DNA of 64,000 bases from Welwitschia mirabilis (Eukaryota; Gnetophyta; Gnetopsida; Welwitschiales): NCBI GenBank assembly GCA_051453625.1, contig JBOZIK010000001.1, forward strand, positions 165,430,160 to 165,494,159, given 5' to 3'. Below the pieces are notes generated by a model. It saw only the letters and a list, made by a program, of their open reading frames with translations. It did no database searches and was not told the DNA's origin. Shown piece by piece: positions 1 to 14,238 of the stretch; position 1 is the stretch's first letter; each line of letters opens with the position of its first letter. A program made the translations under genes and the position numbers.

Positions 1-256
1 CTAAGGCAAATATTCCGAAGAGAAGTCTTTAGTAGTATCATATAATAGCTATGGGAACTCCATTAAAGGGTTATTTGGCCACTATCTAGATATATATTTA
101 ATTAAAAAAATAATACAATATATAGGTTCTTACTCCTCTGATAGTGGTTTTACTCTTTTCATTGTGGTTAACTTAAGTTATGAAAGATAAAAAGTTGCAA
201 AACAGTTATTCCTCAGAAGTCATCTGAGGCATAGCTAGTTATCAAAACTACAATTC

Positions 257-266
257 NNNNNNNNNN

Positions 267-306
<40 letters not shown>
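257..306. repeat. (GA)n microsatellite next to a 10-base gap
   Basis: Ten N at 257-266 are followed by an almost pure GA run to 306. The gap adjoins the simple repeat, so the true repeat length is unknown. Confidence 0.9.
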
Positions 307-313
<7 letters not shown>

Positions 314-3300
314 GAAAGTAGGGGGAGATATTAAAAAAGAAAATAAACTAGAGGAAAAATATTCTAGTTTATGATGAATGTGTATCCAAATATTTTCAAT
401 TAAATATCATGCACAATCGTTAAATTATGTTTGATCTAAGATAAAGCTTTAAAGTTTTAAAATCATTTTGCATTATCTTAACAATTTAATAAATTATTTA
501 GTTCAAATTCCCTTTAATGAAATGACTATGCTCATAACAAAATAAAAATAGTATAAGAAAACTTTATTTAAAATAAAATTAAAAATTTTATTAAGCAAAG
601 AAAAGTTTTATAATAAATTGTTTAGTTCAAATTCCTCTTATGAAAATGCTTAGTCTTAAAAGATGATCCCACAAAATTCTCACCCACAGGCAGTAGATGA
701 ATCTCACCTAGAAATTCATATAGCATACTAATCTCTTTTGGAAGGGCTTACCAAAAGTTTTAATAAGGCTTGGCATTCTATATTTCCTTATCAATATTCT
801 CCTTATCAAATCTCAATGTAGTAAGACTAATAATAAGGTTTGTACCTTGAAGATGGTCAACCCTTTTCTCTAACACTTGAATCTGCCAATTAACTGGTCT
901 AAATAAATGTTATAAGTTGAGTACCCATGATTTAGTATCCAATAAATTTCTTTAGTTCTCACACTCAGGTGCTCATCCACCTAGTGATGGAGCATAAGAT
1001 CAGATCTTAAGGGAATGACACCATTTCCAAATAGATCTTTACCAGCCTCAGTGATGAAATAATATAAGGTATTTAAGACCTTGGTAATCAATTTGTAATT
1101 ATAGTATGAGAACTATTGTACTATATTTTTCAACCTAATAAAGATTTAAGGTGACTACGGGTCTACATTACTAATGTGCATGTCCATGTATGTGAAACCC
1201 AAATTGAACAGGTAATGTTTCACCTTCTTAACACCAAAGGCAGAAATGAGAGAGGGGGAGGGAGTGCAAGCCATAAGGATTAACTAAGAAAAGATGAGAA
1301 GGATTGGAAGATCATTAAGTGAAGGAATTATAAAGCTCAGGTGGAGAATGATGGATGATTAGCATTAAAAGAATTAGNNNNNNNNNNNNNNNNNNNNNNN
1401 NNNNNNNNNNNNNNNNNNNNNNNNNNNNNNNNNNNNNNNNNNNNNNNNNNNNNNNNNNNNNNNNNNNNNNNNNNNNNGCATTAAAAGAATGAGATTTATA
1501 GCATAATTCTTACTATCTTGTTTGACAAGTGTAATTAATGTTAAGTTATCTAGTGCACACATGTTTAATATTAAAGTAAAAGATTGTATAAAAGTTGCAT
1601 ACCTGTTCTACCAATAGTTGAAGTGTGCCAAGTATTAGCATCAATTATAGATCAAGATAAGAATCGAGGAATCCTAAACTGACCAAGGTTCAATTTGAAA
1701 TTAGAACTTCATATTGATTTATGATCAGTTTAGTTTTTCCTGAGCTGCATTCCATTGTAAGCATAAACTACATTATCGAGTAATTACCAAAAACCCTGCA
1801 AAAACCTTTAATCAAAAGAAGACTTTTTAGACCATGTCTAATAACTCAAAAAAGAATTTTTTATTTATTTTATTTCAAAGAAGAATAAGAAATAAAAGTT
1901 GCCAATGTTTTTCCTCTAACAAAATATCATTATGAAATAGGCCTTAAAATCAAGTTCATTCTAATTGATTGATATCAACCCAAGGCTCAAACTTTGAGTT
2001 ATATTTTAGATAAAATCACTATGATGAAGATCTAAAAATTCTTGGCTGACATCAACTCAAAGTTAAAATTTGAGTCAGATATCATGCCAAATCATTCATC
2101 TTCTTATCCTTTAAAAACCTATAATGAAATAAGATCATATAGTTGACTGACACCAACTCGAAGTTAAAACTTCAATTTATATTTCAAGCCAACTTGATTA
2201 CTTCTTTATTCTATAAGAAAAAAGAAAGATCATTTGGTTGATTAACAACAACTCAAAGTTGAAAATTCAAGTTAGATTTCAAGCCAACCCATCATCATGC
2301 AAGTTTAAAAATTTAACTAACACTAGCCTTAAGCTAAAGCTTTGGATTAGATTTCAAGTTAACTTTTCCTTCTTATACTTCTGAAAGAAAAGGTTTTCTT
2401 CTTGATGACCCCTCTCAACTTTCTAGTATAACTCTATCATGTGACTTTAGTTTTTCATTATTACTTACTTTATAATGATAGTGGTTAGAATTTAAAGGGC
2501 TCCATCAAGAATTCTTGAGTTCTTAATGACTACCTTTAAACTCTTTTAACTAGCTCCATAATGGATCTGATAGCCCTCACTAAGAAATCAAGAATTCTTG
2601 ATGACCCTCATCGAAGAGGGTGGCCACCACTTAAATATGCCTTTCTATTCCTCCAACATTCCACTTAAGTTTATTCTCAATGATTCTCATTATAGTTCCA
2701 CATCATTTTAACCATGTCAGTGTCCACAACATCAATTACAACTCAGCAGAATTTTTTGCTTTTTACCTTATCATTCTATTTTTCTAGCATCAATAAAGTA
2801 TAAAATAATTCTTGTTCCATCTATTGTTTTTAAGTAAAATTTTCTCATTTACTCCTCATACATGCAAATTTAATACAATAGTAAGTATGATTTTTTGTCT
2901 AGTTAAGTAGGAAATAGGTTAGTAAATTTTACTTTTATCCTTGCATTTTATCTTATCATGCTTAAGCAATTTCTTATATTTAAGCTCTTGAGTAATGGCA
3001 GAATATTTTCAAGAAAAATATCAAGTATTTTTAATACTTTAATTTAAACATTTAGAAGCACGCCAAATTTCACATGAGGGGAATGTCAAATGAATTTAAT
3101 AAATGTAATGAATGCAATACTTTTAAATTTATGAAAATGATGTTTTATATTTCTAGGAAGAAAAGTTTCACTTAGTAAGCTATTTTTTGAAGATTGTTTA
3201 TTACAAAAATTCCTCTTCTAAGCATGTTTTTCAATACCTAACTCCAACACTGGAATAAATTTGACAAAATGCATGGTTATTTCTACATTAAACTTTCCAC

Positions 3301-3640
3301 AAGTTATTTTGGACTCCTTCTTGACATAATTCAAATAGATGATTATCAAGTTGGGGTGGTATAAATGAATCACTTTAAATGATAGGTTTTTCTTAGAATC
3401 TGTCTATGAATTTTACAAGAATTCAAGAATAAATGATGTCAAAGGCATACTAGAAAAAATCATGAAAAATAAGAGAATAGTAATTACCCAAGAAGATATC
3501 AAAGAAATGTTGCATTTGCCACTGGGCAAAAAATCCATTGACAATACCAGCAGAAAGGAAGATATGAATCTAAGTATGAGTATTCTAGAAAGGGTGGTAG
3601 TGTAGTGAAGAATATCAATGAATAAAGACACAAAACTAGA
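307..3640. other. AT-rich intergenic DNA, no gene seen
   Basis: Both strands are broken by frequent stops, and the short open frames show no family resemblance. A 100-base gap lies at 1378-1477. The stretch at about 1980-2380 repeats the theme of a 'caactcaaagtt' phrase several times (near 2050, 2155, 2250), which may be a decayed tandem repeat. I see nothing else that can be supported. Confidence 0.6.
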
Positions 3641-3797
3641 ATTTTTCATTATTTTAAGAATCATAGCTAGTAATTTGATACCTATTCTTTACAAACAAAA
3701 AGGTATTACATTATCCAAAATTTTTCATTATTTCAAGAATCATAGCTAGTAATTTTATACCTATTCTTCATAAACAAAAAGGTTCACATTACCTGGC
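3641..3797. repeat. Tandem duplication, period 79 bp
   Basis: Unit 1 (3641-3719) and unit 2 (3720-3797) both start with 'atttttcatt' and share the phrase 'caagaatcatagctagtaat' with few differences. The copies are close enough to suggest a fairly recent duplication inside old DNA. Confidence 0.85.
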
Positions 3798-3959
3798 CTA
3801 TATATAATGGTAGTAGTAAAGAATAAGATAAATCATACAAATGTAAATATTGCAAAAGGAATCTTTTTGAAACTAGTAAAACATATTACAAAATTAACTA
3901 AGGTTGAAATCAGATCTTCAGGCATAGGAGGACTAAAATTTCCCTCTTTAATAGCCTAA

Positions 3960-6010
3960 GTGTTAAGTAAAACTAAAGTCCCATTTCAACTAAATAAATC
4001 CTGTGTCAAATTAACTATTCAGAGTCCATTTGGAGTTAAGGAATTAAGTCTCCTGAGAACTTTAGGGTATAAGACTACTCAGTTGGACCTAGAAGAATCN
4101 NNNNNNNNNTCATTCCTTCCTTCTTTAAGTTTACCTCAAGACCTAATCCAATTTACATTTGAAGAACTCCTGCCTTCTCATATTTGAAGAACTACTGCCT
4201 TTTCATCTACTTCAGTCTAGTCAATTCTCTAAAGCACTAGAGGAAGATAAGATGGATAGACTCTGTAGTATTTTAAACTCAGTCAAAAATGAATTCAAAC
4301 CTATCTTAGCAAAAAGTAGGAAGTTTTGGCATTATAGAATTAAATTGGTGATTTAAAAATTAAAAATAATTTTTTTAGACAAAGGTTAGATCAAGAAAAG
4401 GAAAATAATGACATGCTACATCATGAAATCACTAATAAGGAATAAAATATTCAGCTCTTTGAATCCTTCAAAGATGTAAGCAGAAAATTACACATATCTT
4501 ATAAATGCATTTTTAAGTTAGAAATGGCTACCAATGATAGGGGAAAATTAGAGAATCTTCCAAAGGAAAGGCTAGACATGTTAGTATCCTTAGTGTAGAA
4601 TTTGACTTTAAGAAAGAAGTATGATGCTAAATACATAGAGCATCAGCAAAAAGTTATTACATTTATGCAAAATGAAGGGCCTCTACCTCTAAGAAAGGAA
4701 TATTTAAATAAAATCTATATAGACCTATAGGGAATGAATGAAAAATTCATGAATATTCATGATGAGGCTCAAGAATATAGGAATAAATGGCTTGAGATCC
4801 AGAATTCTTTAAGATACTATCAGTCCCTTTTGGGAGTAAATAAGAGAGCTATAAATCAGATAACGGAAAAAAATAAGGCTCTTAAGAATTTAATGAAAGA
4901 GGAAAACTCTTCTGTTTAGCCTCCACAAGATTTCTCAATAAAATAAATATCCTCAGAAATAAAGAGGGAAATCAAAATAATAATAAGTTTGATTCAGGGT
5001 ACTATTTTAACTTCTTTAACTCTGACTAATGAGATGGATAATAGAATAAAACTAAGTAGTATTAATGCTTGAAAAACTTCATGCAAATTTAAAAAAAAAC
5101 ATTAGAATAATAATCCTTGAGTCCACTTAGCTTGTTATTTAAAATTTTGAAAAAGAAAATATAAGATTACTTAATGAGATTCATCTTATAAAAGTAAAGT
5201 GGGGTAAATGAACTAGTTTTGGGCATGAAAAAGTAGTCATGTAACATATCCTTGACTACTACCCCCAAAAGTTATATGACTTTATTGATAGATATGAAGA
5301 ACCTTTGAAAAGTGTTATTCTAAAAACTTCTAGGGGATGGTTAAAGCTAAGCTAAATTTTTAATAATTGCAAAAAAGATATTAAATCATTGAGGATTGAG
5401 ATTATTTAGAAAGAAGCAAAAGCTCCTATGAAAGAATTCAAGAATATTTTAGATGACGCTGCAACAAAATTTTATAGAATACTAGAAGAATATAAATTTG
5501 ATGTACAGGTTTTTATAGTTTTCTCTTAAGATTTTTAAAAGTTATGTTTTTTTTTAGAGATCAGATTATACAAGACATAACTATACTAAGAGGTACTTTC
5601 ATAGATTTTTTTTAAATTAAAGAATAAATATTCTTTTGAAATTTATATAGTTGCCCTTGGGTAAACTTCAAGATTGGGACTGCAATTTGGGACAAATTCA
5701 GAGCTAGAACGTGCTTCCTAAAGTCCCTAAGCAAATGTTCTTCTAACTCCCAAAAGAAAGAGAGGAAAAGTCAAAGTAGCAAAAAGCTCCTTCATGAGGT
5801 AGAGGCAAGGTCAAAAAGGCATCTACTCTAGAGTAAATTAAAAAAAAAGATCATAAATTCAAGTTATTTTTTTCTTCAAGAGAAAAAAAGAAAAATTTTA
5901 GCTACCTTGGAATAGGAAAAATAGTCTAGTCATTTTGCCAAGAAAATAAAGGAATTAGAATCTACGAGGAGCATCCTTAAGTTTTCAAAAGGAGAAAAGG
6001 AAAATGATGA
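3960..6010 (+). pseudogene. Decayed coding remnant, unknown, possibly gag-like
   Basis: Several plus-strand segments read as protein-like text between stops: 3960-4187 (interrupted by a 10-N gap at 4100-4109), 4734-4919 (lysine/glutamate/asparagine-rich, probably helical) and about 5380-6000. Near 5925-5965 the frame reads SSHFAKK followed by a Lys/Glu-rich stretch. That is faintly like the end of a CCHC zinc knuckle, but the cysteines are not visible. A gag or capsid-like region of an old retroelement is one explanation. I do not recognise a family with confidence. Confidence 0.3.
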
Positions 6011-6972
6011 GTTTCTCTATCTCTCTCTTTTATATATATTTATTTGTTGAGGGACTAATAAAACCTTGAGCTTAGGAGAACTGATGATGATTAATTGTGA
6101 TGTAAATATTTTTTTATTAATGAAATGTTTTTTCTTTTAATTATGCATTTTAAATAATAATAGATGTTTTTCTTTATCAGTATGCTTACTAATCAATAGG
6201 TTAATATGTTAGTAGGTAGTATCATTATGTTTTAAATATAAAATATCATTTGATATGAAGATAACAGAGAAGGTTGAAGTAGAAGAAAAGTACTAATAAC
6301 CTAAACTATATACCTATTCCTAAGAAGCAAAGAATAAAAACAAAAAAATAATCAAGGTTATAAGAAAGGGATCATCACCGAAGGTGGGGATCTTTTTGTC
6401 AAAAAGTTCTAAGAATAAACTAAGCAAGAAGGTCAAGACAGGAAGCTTTAGCTATCCTGCAAAGAATGCAATAGCATTTCCCATACTCCAAGGTGTTACC
6501 TACAAAAGAAAATATAAGCCGTAGTACATCTTCATGTAACAATTGGTATTTTAATATAAAGCTGAAAAGTATGTTTTGAGTATTATTTTATGCATATTAT
6601 ATTACTTAAAAAAGTAATATTATTCCTATTTGCTCCTATTCATGTAGTTGAACATAATCTAGGATAATTAACAATACTTATAAATATGTATTATCTAGTT
6701 TTTCATCTAATTTCTATCATGTTTCACTAATTTCTTTATTCCCTTCTATTATAACATATGTACATAGTAACTTAGTATTAATAAACTAACCTGACTAGTT
6801 TAAGTAACTTTATCATGAAACTATCATGATGATGCATTTTGAGCTAAATGGTTGAATTTCAACTAGTTCTTTAGTAATACTTTGATTATTTTTATTTAAT
6901 GGAATAAGCTTATTTTAGGTTAATAACAGCATATTTTTTGTATTTCTTTAGCATTAATTATTTTATCACATA

Positions 6973-7038
6973 AGCACCCATCACATATGGTGAGTCACTC
7001 TTCTAAGCACCCATCACATATGATGAGTCACTCTTCTA
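6973..7038. repeat. Tandem duplication, period 33 bp
   Basis: Two back-to-back copies (6973-7005, 7006-7038) of a unit beginning 'agcacccatcacatatg', differing at one base. It lies immediately upstream of the Ty3 integrase remnant. Confidence 0.9.
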
Positions 7039-7079
7039 ATAAAACTATGATCCATATCTTGTAATCTAAACTTTATTAT

Positions 7080-7785
7080 CCTACCATCTTTGAGGACTCA
7101 TATATTTTTTGTAAATCATGTGAAAACTATCAGAAATTTGGAAGTCTTAGTAGAAGAGGAATGATGCCTTTGAATCCTATCTTCGTTGTAGAAAGTTTGG
7201 GTATATGGGAAATCCAAGGACCCTACCCATCTTTCAATATGAATTAATACATTTTAGTATGTGTTAACTATGTTACCAAATGGATAGAAGTCTATTCTTG
7301 TAAGCACAATAATGCTAAAATTGTAGTGAAGTTTTTCAAGACCAATATTTCATCTAGATTTAACTACCTTAAGTGCTTTATTAGTAATGATGATACCCAT
7401 TTTTGCAATATTATTTAATAAGAACTTCATCAAGGATGGGATTACCCATAGGGTTGCAACACCATATCATCCATAAACTAGTGGATAAGTTGATATTATC
7501 AAAAGATAAATCAAGAAAATCTTATAGAAAGTGATAATCTCAACTAGAAAAGATTGGTCTTACAAACTAAATTATCTTTTATGGGCTTATAAGATCCCTT
7601 ATAAAACCCCTCTAATAATGTCACCCTATAGATTAGTTTATGAAAAAGCATTTCATCTTCCTATAGAACTTGAGCACAAGGCATATTGAGCTATGAAACA
7701 CATGAACCTTAACTTTGATATAGTAGGTGAAAATAGAGTTATTGAACTTAATGAATTAGAAGAGATTCAGTGTAATACCCTCTCT
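7080..7785 (+). pseudogene. Ty3/gypsy (Athila/Tat-type) integrase remnant
   Basis: Plus-strand reading across frames gives the expected order of a plant Ty3 integrase: a zinc-binding tail (CKSCENYQKFGSLSRRGMMP), a core with VNYVTKWIEVYSCKHNNAK, and ISNDDTHFCN, where the family has a catalytic-Asp segment like ISDGGTHFCN. A YHP block near 7470 follows, then PYRLVYEKAFHLPIELEHKA and a final LNELEE near 7750. The HLP-ELEHKA and LNELEE blocks are characteristic of the Athila/Tat lineage. Stops and frameshifts are many, so it is non-functional. No RT or RNase H was recognised upstream, so the element is truncated or too decayed to read. Confidence 0.75.
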
Positions 7786-10700
7786 TCTCTTATCCTAATT
7801 AAGTACTACCTTTTTCCTCTTTATTATTTAATATTATTACCGATCAGATTTTACTTATTCCTTTATTAGCATTTTTATATTTTAAGAAAAACAAATCATA
7901 TTCTTATTAGATTATCTATAATTAATTCTTAGGTTATTTTGGTTTACAAATAATAGTGATGTCATAAGTCTATGTCCACCATTTATTCCCATTTTTCATC
8001 ACATAAAAAGATATCTTATAAATAGTTAATGAGATGTAAACTTATACATACATGAATAAGTTTAAAGATAACACCTAACCAATGTAATAGGAGGTTGTGA
8101 CTCCCATTAATGGCATTCCAACTTGATATTCAGCCACCCTTTGAATATGAGTTGGTTCTATTTTAGATTCTAATCTATTAAAACATAGATTTACTAAACT
8201 TTATAAGTTTTTACTTCACCTCAATATACCCTCAATATAGGTGATAAGTGGCATAGGAGGTGGATTCATGCTTACAAATAACACTCAGTACCTTGAAACA
8301 TCTCAAGAAGGTGTGACATGATCCATCAATGCCAAGAACTTGAGATATTAAGTCAGAAGAAGTTTATACATGGGTAATATAGGAAAGTAATGATTAAATC
8401 CACTTCCTAAAGGTTATTATATTAAAAACAAAATAATGCAACCCACCTTAGTGATGAAATCAAAGTGTGGGGATGATCATTATTAGAATTATCTTGATTT
8501 AGTCCTGTTTGATGAATACATAACACAAATACATGCATACAATTCTAACTAATATAGATTTTTAATAGATTATTTACCTAGTTATAATAATTTTAATCAT
8601 TATTAGGTTCATTTTATAGAAATAATCAGAAAAGGGAAAAAACATACTACAACATCTCTATATTCAAGATTATAATAATGAAAATCTAAATAAAGGAATT
8701 TTTTTTTATTTTTGATCTAAGTAAATGAAATATTCTTTTCTTTTCCTTTTTTAATAATAAAAAATATATTAAATCACATTTTAATAATGTACTTGAATAA
8801 ACTAATCCATGCATGGAGCTATGCTAACCCCAAAAACATTCTTCCATACTCATATGATAATCTTCATGGATTGGTGCAATGAATGTAAACCAAATAAAGT
8901 ATAGCTCAAGAATGATGGTTGAGATATAAGTATCTATCCAAGATTCATATGGTTATAATATAAGTTAAGATAGAGAATAAGTGATAAACCTAAGACTAGT
9001 TACATTACTTAAACTACTAAGATAAAAACTCTTACAAACATGCACATTCAAAGTAAAATAAAGGTAAATGAGGTATTTCTATTAACAAAATATTATTTTT
9101 AGGTAATGTAACTTAATGCTATTGATAGAAACTTATCTTTTATACTCAAATTACCTATAAAAGTTTATATAATAATTTTTCTATAATTTAAAACTTTAAT
9201 TCTAACAATTTTAATTTTTAAGGAGATTTCATAGTCAAAAATTAATAATTAATTAATTATTAAGTAAAAAATTTACACTAGATTTTAATAAACTAGACTC
9301 ATAATAGGATTCTCATAATCTAACATAAAATATCTTAAAATTCTAAACACATTACTTTTAAGGTCATCATTTAAGGTTAACACTTGTTAAATTTTCTAAA
9401 ATTATAGTCCTATCACACTATACTAAAATGATTATAACTTTCAAAATAGTTTGACTTTTTAAATGATTCAAGATAATTTGGAAATATTATTTAATTCCCT
9501 ATAACTTATGATTCTTAAGGTTTTAGATATATTAACTAATACTTACAAAAATGTAAATTAATTTCTTACTATTTTCCTGCATTTATTTCCTAATGTATTT
9601 TAATAAACAAATTTTAAAAAATTATTGCATATCAAAAAAATTGTTGATTTTACATTTTCCCATTTATAACACAATCCTAGAGTTAGAGAAAAAAATTTCG
9701 TTAATTTGTACTTACAAAATAATAAGCTATGATGTTTTTATCCTATACCTTTATTTTGGAAATTTAACTTTTGCTAAAGAAAATATAGTAGAGGTTGAAC
9801 AACTAATTATACAATACTTTGAATCAGTAAAATGATGAATACACTAGACAAACTTATTATTTATAGTATAAATTTACTAAATACTACTAACGCAAATTAA
9901 TTTAAGGATAAAAAACAAATCAATTTAGAAAAGCATTTATGTTGAGCATTAGGATTACCATGAAGGATTATTAATCTAAAAGAGATTTTTAAGGATCAGA
10001 CTTTACCCCTAATAAGATAGGCCTAATGCATAATGAATGAAAAATATACTATTATGTATATCAATATAAAATAAACATTAGTACCTGAGAATATAAAAAT
10101 TCCCCGAAGTAATCACTTAATCATAGTCATCAATTAGTAACCTCTATCATCAAGTATAACAGACCCCTTATTTCTTCCCACATTTTGGTGAGAGGTAATG
10201 GGAGTGAATAACATAGTTTCATGATATATTATAAATAGTGGTCTAATGCAAGTATAGAATCATTCTACTAAAATATTAAAAGAGATTATGTGGATAATAT
10301 TAGTAAATAGCTTACTTAAAAAGATTAGTAAGTTTCTTATAGTTGAAGATTGATGAAGATCCAAGCTTAAGAGTTCCTTAGCTCTAGGCTTTCAAGATCC
10401 AAGCTCCACAATTAAGAGAATGAAATAAAGAGAAAGGGAAGAAGGAAATGCACTTGTATAAAAAAATGAAAAGTATCTCCTTTTTATAAGAGAGGAAAGG
10501 ATTTCTATATATAAATAAACAAAGGCACATAGCTCAAGATCACATGATTTAGCATTAATAAGTGGGATGGGTAATAAGTGATATTTAAATATAAAAAGAG
10601 ATTGTTTTATGACTAATTCTCTAACTAGGTTGAGTGATCATCTTACTTTAATTAGCAAGGTTAATTACATGCATCATTTCTTTATGCTAGCTCCTTCTTA

Positions 10701-11163
10701 ATCCTTCATAAACTCATAAGTAAGTTTAATTCATCTAAGACATGCATCAAAACAATAAATGCTTAAATCTCAAAATTGTCATGTGGCATAATTATACAAA
10801 CTCTTCAATTCCAATAAATAAAATAATAATTATGCTGTAAACCAAGTTCCCTTACACATCTTAAGAATATAAAAGTCATCGTAAAGTAAATCTACTCATT
10901 TATCATTCTTGATTTTAGATAAGAGTGCATGTACTTGTCTACATGCTCATTTATTTCATAATACATAAAATTTATTAATTACATAACACAAGGAAGAAAA
11001 TGCCTATTCATAATATAGTATGCCTATCACATTTACCAAGACTTTAAATTAGTAAATAAGGTATAAAAATATATTATTATGTCCTTTGAAATTTTCAATT
11101 TGTTATTTTTATCATGTAATTTAATTCCTTACATAATGGGTTTCTTCTAACATAATTAGTATC
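7786..11163. other. AT-rich DNA without recognisable genes
   Basis: Strongly AT-rich with stops in all frames. An 80-codon open frame at 9593-9835 (+) has low-complexity Ile/Leu/Lys/Tyr composition, as expected by chance in AT-rich DNA. This is probably retroelement debris, given the integrase remnant just before it, but no ends or motifs are visible. Confidence 0.55.
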
Positions 11164-11219
11164 ATTTTTATAGTTAATTATGAAAATTACAATTTTTATA
11201 GTTAATTATGAAAATTACA
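11164..11219. repeat. Perfect tandem duplication, period 28 bp
   Basis: The unit beginning 'atttttatagttaattatg' occurs at 11164-11191 and again at 11192-11219 with no visible difference. Confidence 0.9.
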
Positions 11220-12008
11220 AACTAAGGTTAATTTAAAATGCCATCTTATTTTTACAGGGCCTTTAAATAAGATTAATTCATAATCTAATTAAAAGCTTAA
11301 TATACTTAATATCTAAGTAAATAAGGTTTACAAAATATGGGATATGATATTAAGAATGATGCTTATGAAAACATGAAGTTCAAAAAATAGAAAAATAAAA
11401 AGCTTCATAATCAACACATCAAATAAAAGGCATTTCAAGAAGGGAACTTGATCTTATTATATCACTCCTATTTATATTATTTTCTAGGGAATTTAGTTTT
11501 TAAGCGGTTAAGTCCTTCTACAGTTAAGCAAGTGTTTCCTGATGGTGCTTTACTCAGAGAAAACCAAAAACCCATAATCTATTTAAAGTTAATGGTAATC
11601 GCCTTAAGACCTATCATTTACCAATTCCATCTACATGTGAATTCACGAGACTTATAAATCCTAGTTAAGGACCTTTTATAAGATTCATTGATAGAGTGAT
11701 CTTTATTATTATGGTATCTTAGTAGAGGTTTTAGATGAGCTTTTCCTTTTTAAGAGTGAATTATTTTTATATTGAGTTAATTGTTAAAGTTTTCATCTAA
11801 TTGAGTCATTAATTTTATTAATCTTAAGATAAAATGTGGTATTTTCACTTTCATGTATGCCTTTTCCTCTTCCATTTCATGTGATGAGATTGCTTTTCAC
11901 TAGGCTATTTAATCAATGACTCTTATTTGTGCTTTACAAAAGAGCTTACAAAATAAAATCTTGTGAAATATGAGTCTTGAAAACCTTGTGTGAGAATGTG
12001 AGTGTGAG

Positions 12009-12565
12009 TGTGTGTGTGTGTGTGTGTGTNNNNNNNNNNNNNNNNNNNNNNNNNNNNNNNNNNNNNNNNNNNNNNNNNNNNNNNNNNNNNNNNNNNNNNN
12101 NNNNNNNNNNNNNNNNNNNNNNNNNNNNNNNNNNNNNNNNNNNNNNNNNNNNNNNNNNNNNNNNNNNNNNNNNNNNNNNNNNNNNNNNNNNNNNNNNNNN
12201 NNNNNNNNNNNNNNNNNNNNNNNNNNNNNNNNNNNNNNNNNNNNNNNNNNNNNNNNNNNNNNNNNNNNNNNNNNNNNNNNNNNNNNNNNNNNNNNNNNNN
12301 NNNNNNNNNNNNNNNNNNNNNNNNNNNNNNNNNNNNNNNNNNNNNNNNNNNNNNNNNNNNNNNNNNNNNNNNNNNNNNNNNNNNNNNNNNNNNNNNNNNN
12401 NNNNNNNNNNNNNNNNNNNNNNNNNNNNNNNNNNNNNNNNNNNNNNNNNNNNNNNNNNNNNNNNNNNNNNNNNNNNNNNNNNNNNNNNNNNNNNNNNNNN
12501 NNNNNNNNNNNNNNNNNNNNNNNNNNNNNNNNNNNNNNNNNNNNNNNNNNNNNNNNNNNNNNNNN

Positions 12566-12613
<48 letters not shown>
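12009..12613. repeat. (TG)n microsatellite spanning a 536-base gap
   Basis: TG repeats run into N at 12030 and resume from 12566 to 12613, followed by a purine-rich GA/GGA stretch. Open frames here (His-Thr or Cys-Val repeats) are artefacts of the dinucleotide. Confidence 0.95.
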
Positions 12614-12615
<2 letters not shown>

Positions 12616-13170
12616 AGGGAGAGGGAAGGAGGGAGGAAGAGAGAAGCATAAACTCATATGATTTAATATTACTTAGGTTAGTCAACTATGTTAAGGCTAT
12701 AGATACTCCCTGATAATGTAGATTTAATGATTCATTTTTGACACACTCAACCCACATCAAGGCTATGAATGCTTGTTAGTACTTTAGCACTCACTTATAC
12801 ACATAAAACACATAAATTCTATTATAAGAACATGTTATAACATTGAATACTAGATATGAGTAAATGTTTTAAGCAAGTCTCCAATGATAGTGAAAGGGAA
12901 TTAGTATAAAATCAAGATGGGATTAGAGATTTCTAATGGTGTGTTTCCTTTAACTGATTGTAAGTTGAGACTTCTTGAATACTCTTGCCTTGCAAATATT
13001 TTACTGTCTCTTTGTGTTACATTATCTTAGTAAATGATTCATTAATTTAAACTATAAAAAAAGGTTTAATTTCACTCAATATATCATTTTCCTTAAATTT
13101 TTGTCTTGTTTATTCATTAATTGCATGATAGCATAATAATTTCCATTATTTTATTTATTTGCCACGTTCA

Positions 13171-13352
13171 TCCATTTTATTTTCATTTATTTCATCTACC
13201 ATTTCAACTTAGTAAAGAAGCACAAAAGGAGCACACTTTGTTTTCTTATGGCATGAATTATGTTATCCATTTTATTTTCATTCATTTCATATGCTATTTC
13301 AACTTAGAAAGAAAGCACAAAAGGAGCACACTTTATTTTCTTATGATGTGAT
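13171..13352. repeat. Tandem duplication, period 95 bp
   Basis: Units starting at 13171 and 13266 share 'tccattttattttcatt' and 'gcacaaaaggagcacactt'. The duplication lies inside LTR-like copy 1 and has no counterpart in copy 2, so it arose after the copies separated. Confidence 0.85.
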
Positions 13353-14150
13353 CTCACCATACAAAACTCAATCCATGGGAAATTTAATCTTAATCATTAA
13401 TGATAAATAAAAACCTATAATTTGAGCCTAACCACACCACTCATATGAGCTATCTATAACCTTTGCACTTCCATTGCCTATTTCCCTCATGCCCAATCTA
13501 CATCTTTAAATCTTTTTGATGTTAGGCTCACTAATGATGTTACTCCTTTGTTCCTGCGAAAGTTCAAAATTTGTTTATGGCCTTTTCATGGAACCTTTTA
13601 GCTTTTCCATCTATTGGTGAGCCTAACTTTGATTTTGAAATCTATTCATTTCCTTGATATGTATTTTCTAATCTATTTTTTATTTTTTATCTTTCTTATT
13701 TTCTTCTTCCATATCCCTTTCATTTCATTTCTTCTTCTTTTTTAATTTCTCTATTTTAGCGTACAATAAGTGGAAGATTAGGAGCATTTCTAGAGAAATA
13801 AATTTTCTCATCCTTATTATCTATTTATGCACTCTTTTACCTTACCAAAATTGAAGTAAGATGTTAGACTTATTTGTTGAAGGATGAGGGCACCTACTAT
13901 CTTCATAACAAAGTTTGGGAGTTCTGTAAGAATTCCATATTGGATGAAGATGATTCTTGGATAATCCACTTTTCAATTCATCATACTTCTTTTGTTGTTT
14001 TTTAATTCATCATACTTCTTTTGTTTTTTTCCTTAATGATGTAGAAGAATTATTAGGAACTGTACATCATGAGGCCTATTAACATGAAAATTTTAATATT
14101 TAGACCAAGTTTATTTGACTAACTTAGCTTAGGAGAAGATATTAAAATAG

Positions 14151-14238
14151 TTATTTTATCATTAAATTATGTGTTATACCCTTTTTAGCATGTTTTATTT
14201 TATCATAAAATTATGTGTTATACCCTTTTTAGCATGTT
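14151..14238. repeat. Tandem duplication, period 44 bp
   Basis: Units 14151-14194 and 14195-14238 share 'aaattatgtgttataccc' and 'agcatgtt', with one visible mismatch. Confidence 0.9.

Larger units (their letters stand above)
11840..14030 (+). repeat. LTR-like repeat, copy 1 (pairs with 22318-23820)
   Basis: Several ordered blocks match the 22.3-23.8 kb region in direct orientation: 'taggcta....caatgac.cttat.tgtgc' near 11902 and 22411; 'caactatgttaaggctatagatactcc' near 12682 and its counterpart near 22538; and the block around 'gataatccacttttcaattc' near 13959 matching 'gtaatccattctcatacaca' near 23761. The spacing is about 10 kb and a gag/protease remnant lies between, so these are probably diverged LTRs of one element. 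A 536-base gap falls inside. Confidence 0.45.

Noticed and set aside
9593-9835. 80-codon open frame as a small gene
   Set aside because: Low-complexity Ile/Leu/Lys/Tyr composition typical of chance frames in AT-rich DNA; no start context or homology visible.
11909-12685. Long open frames of His-Thr or Cys-Val repeats
   Set aside because: They are translations of a TG microsatellite and N gap, not genes.
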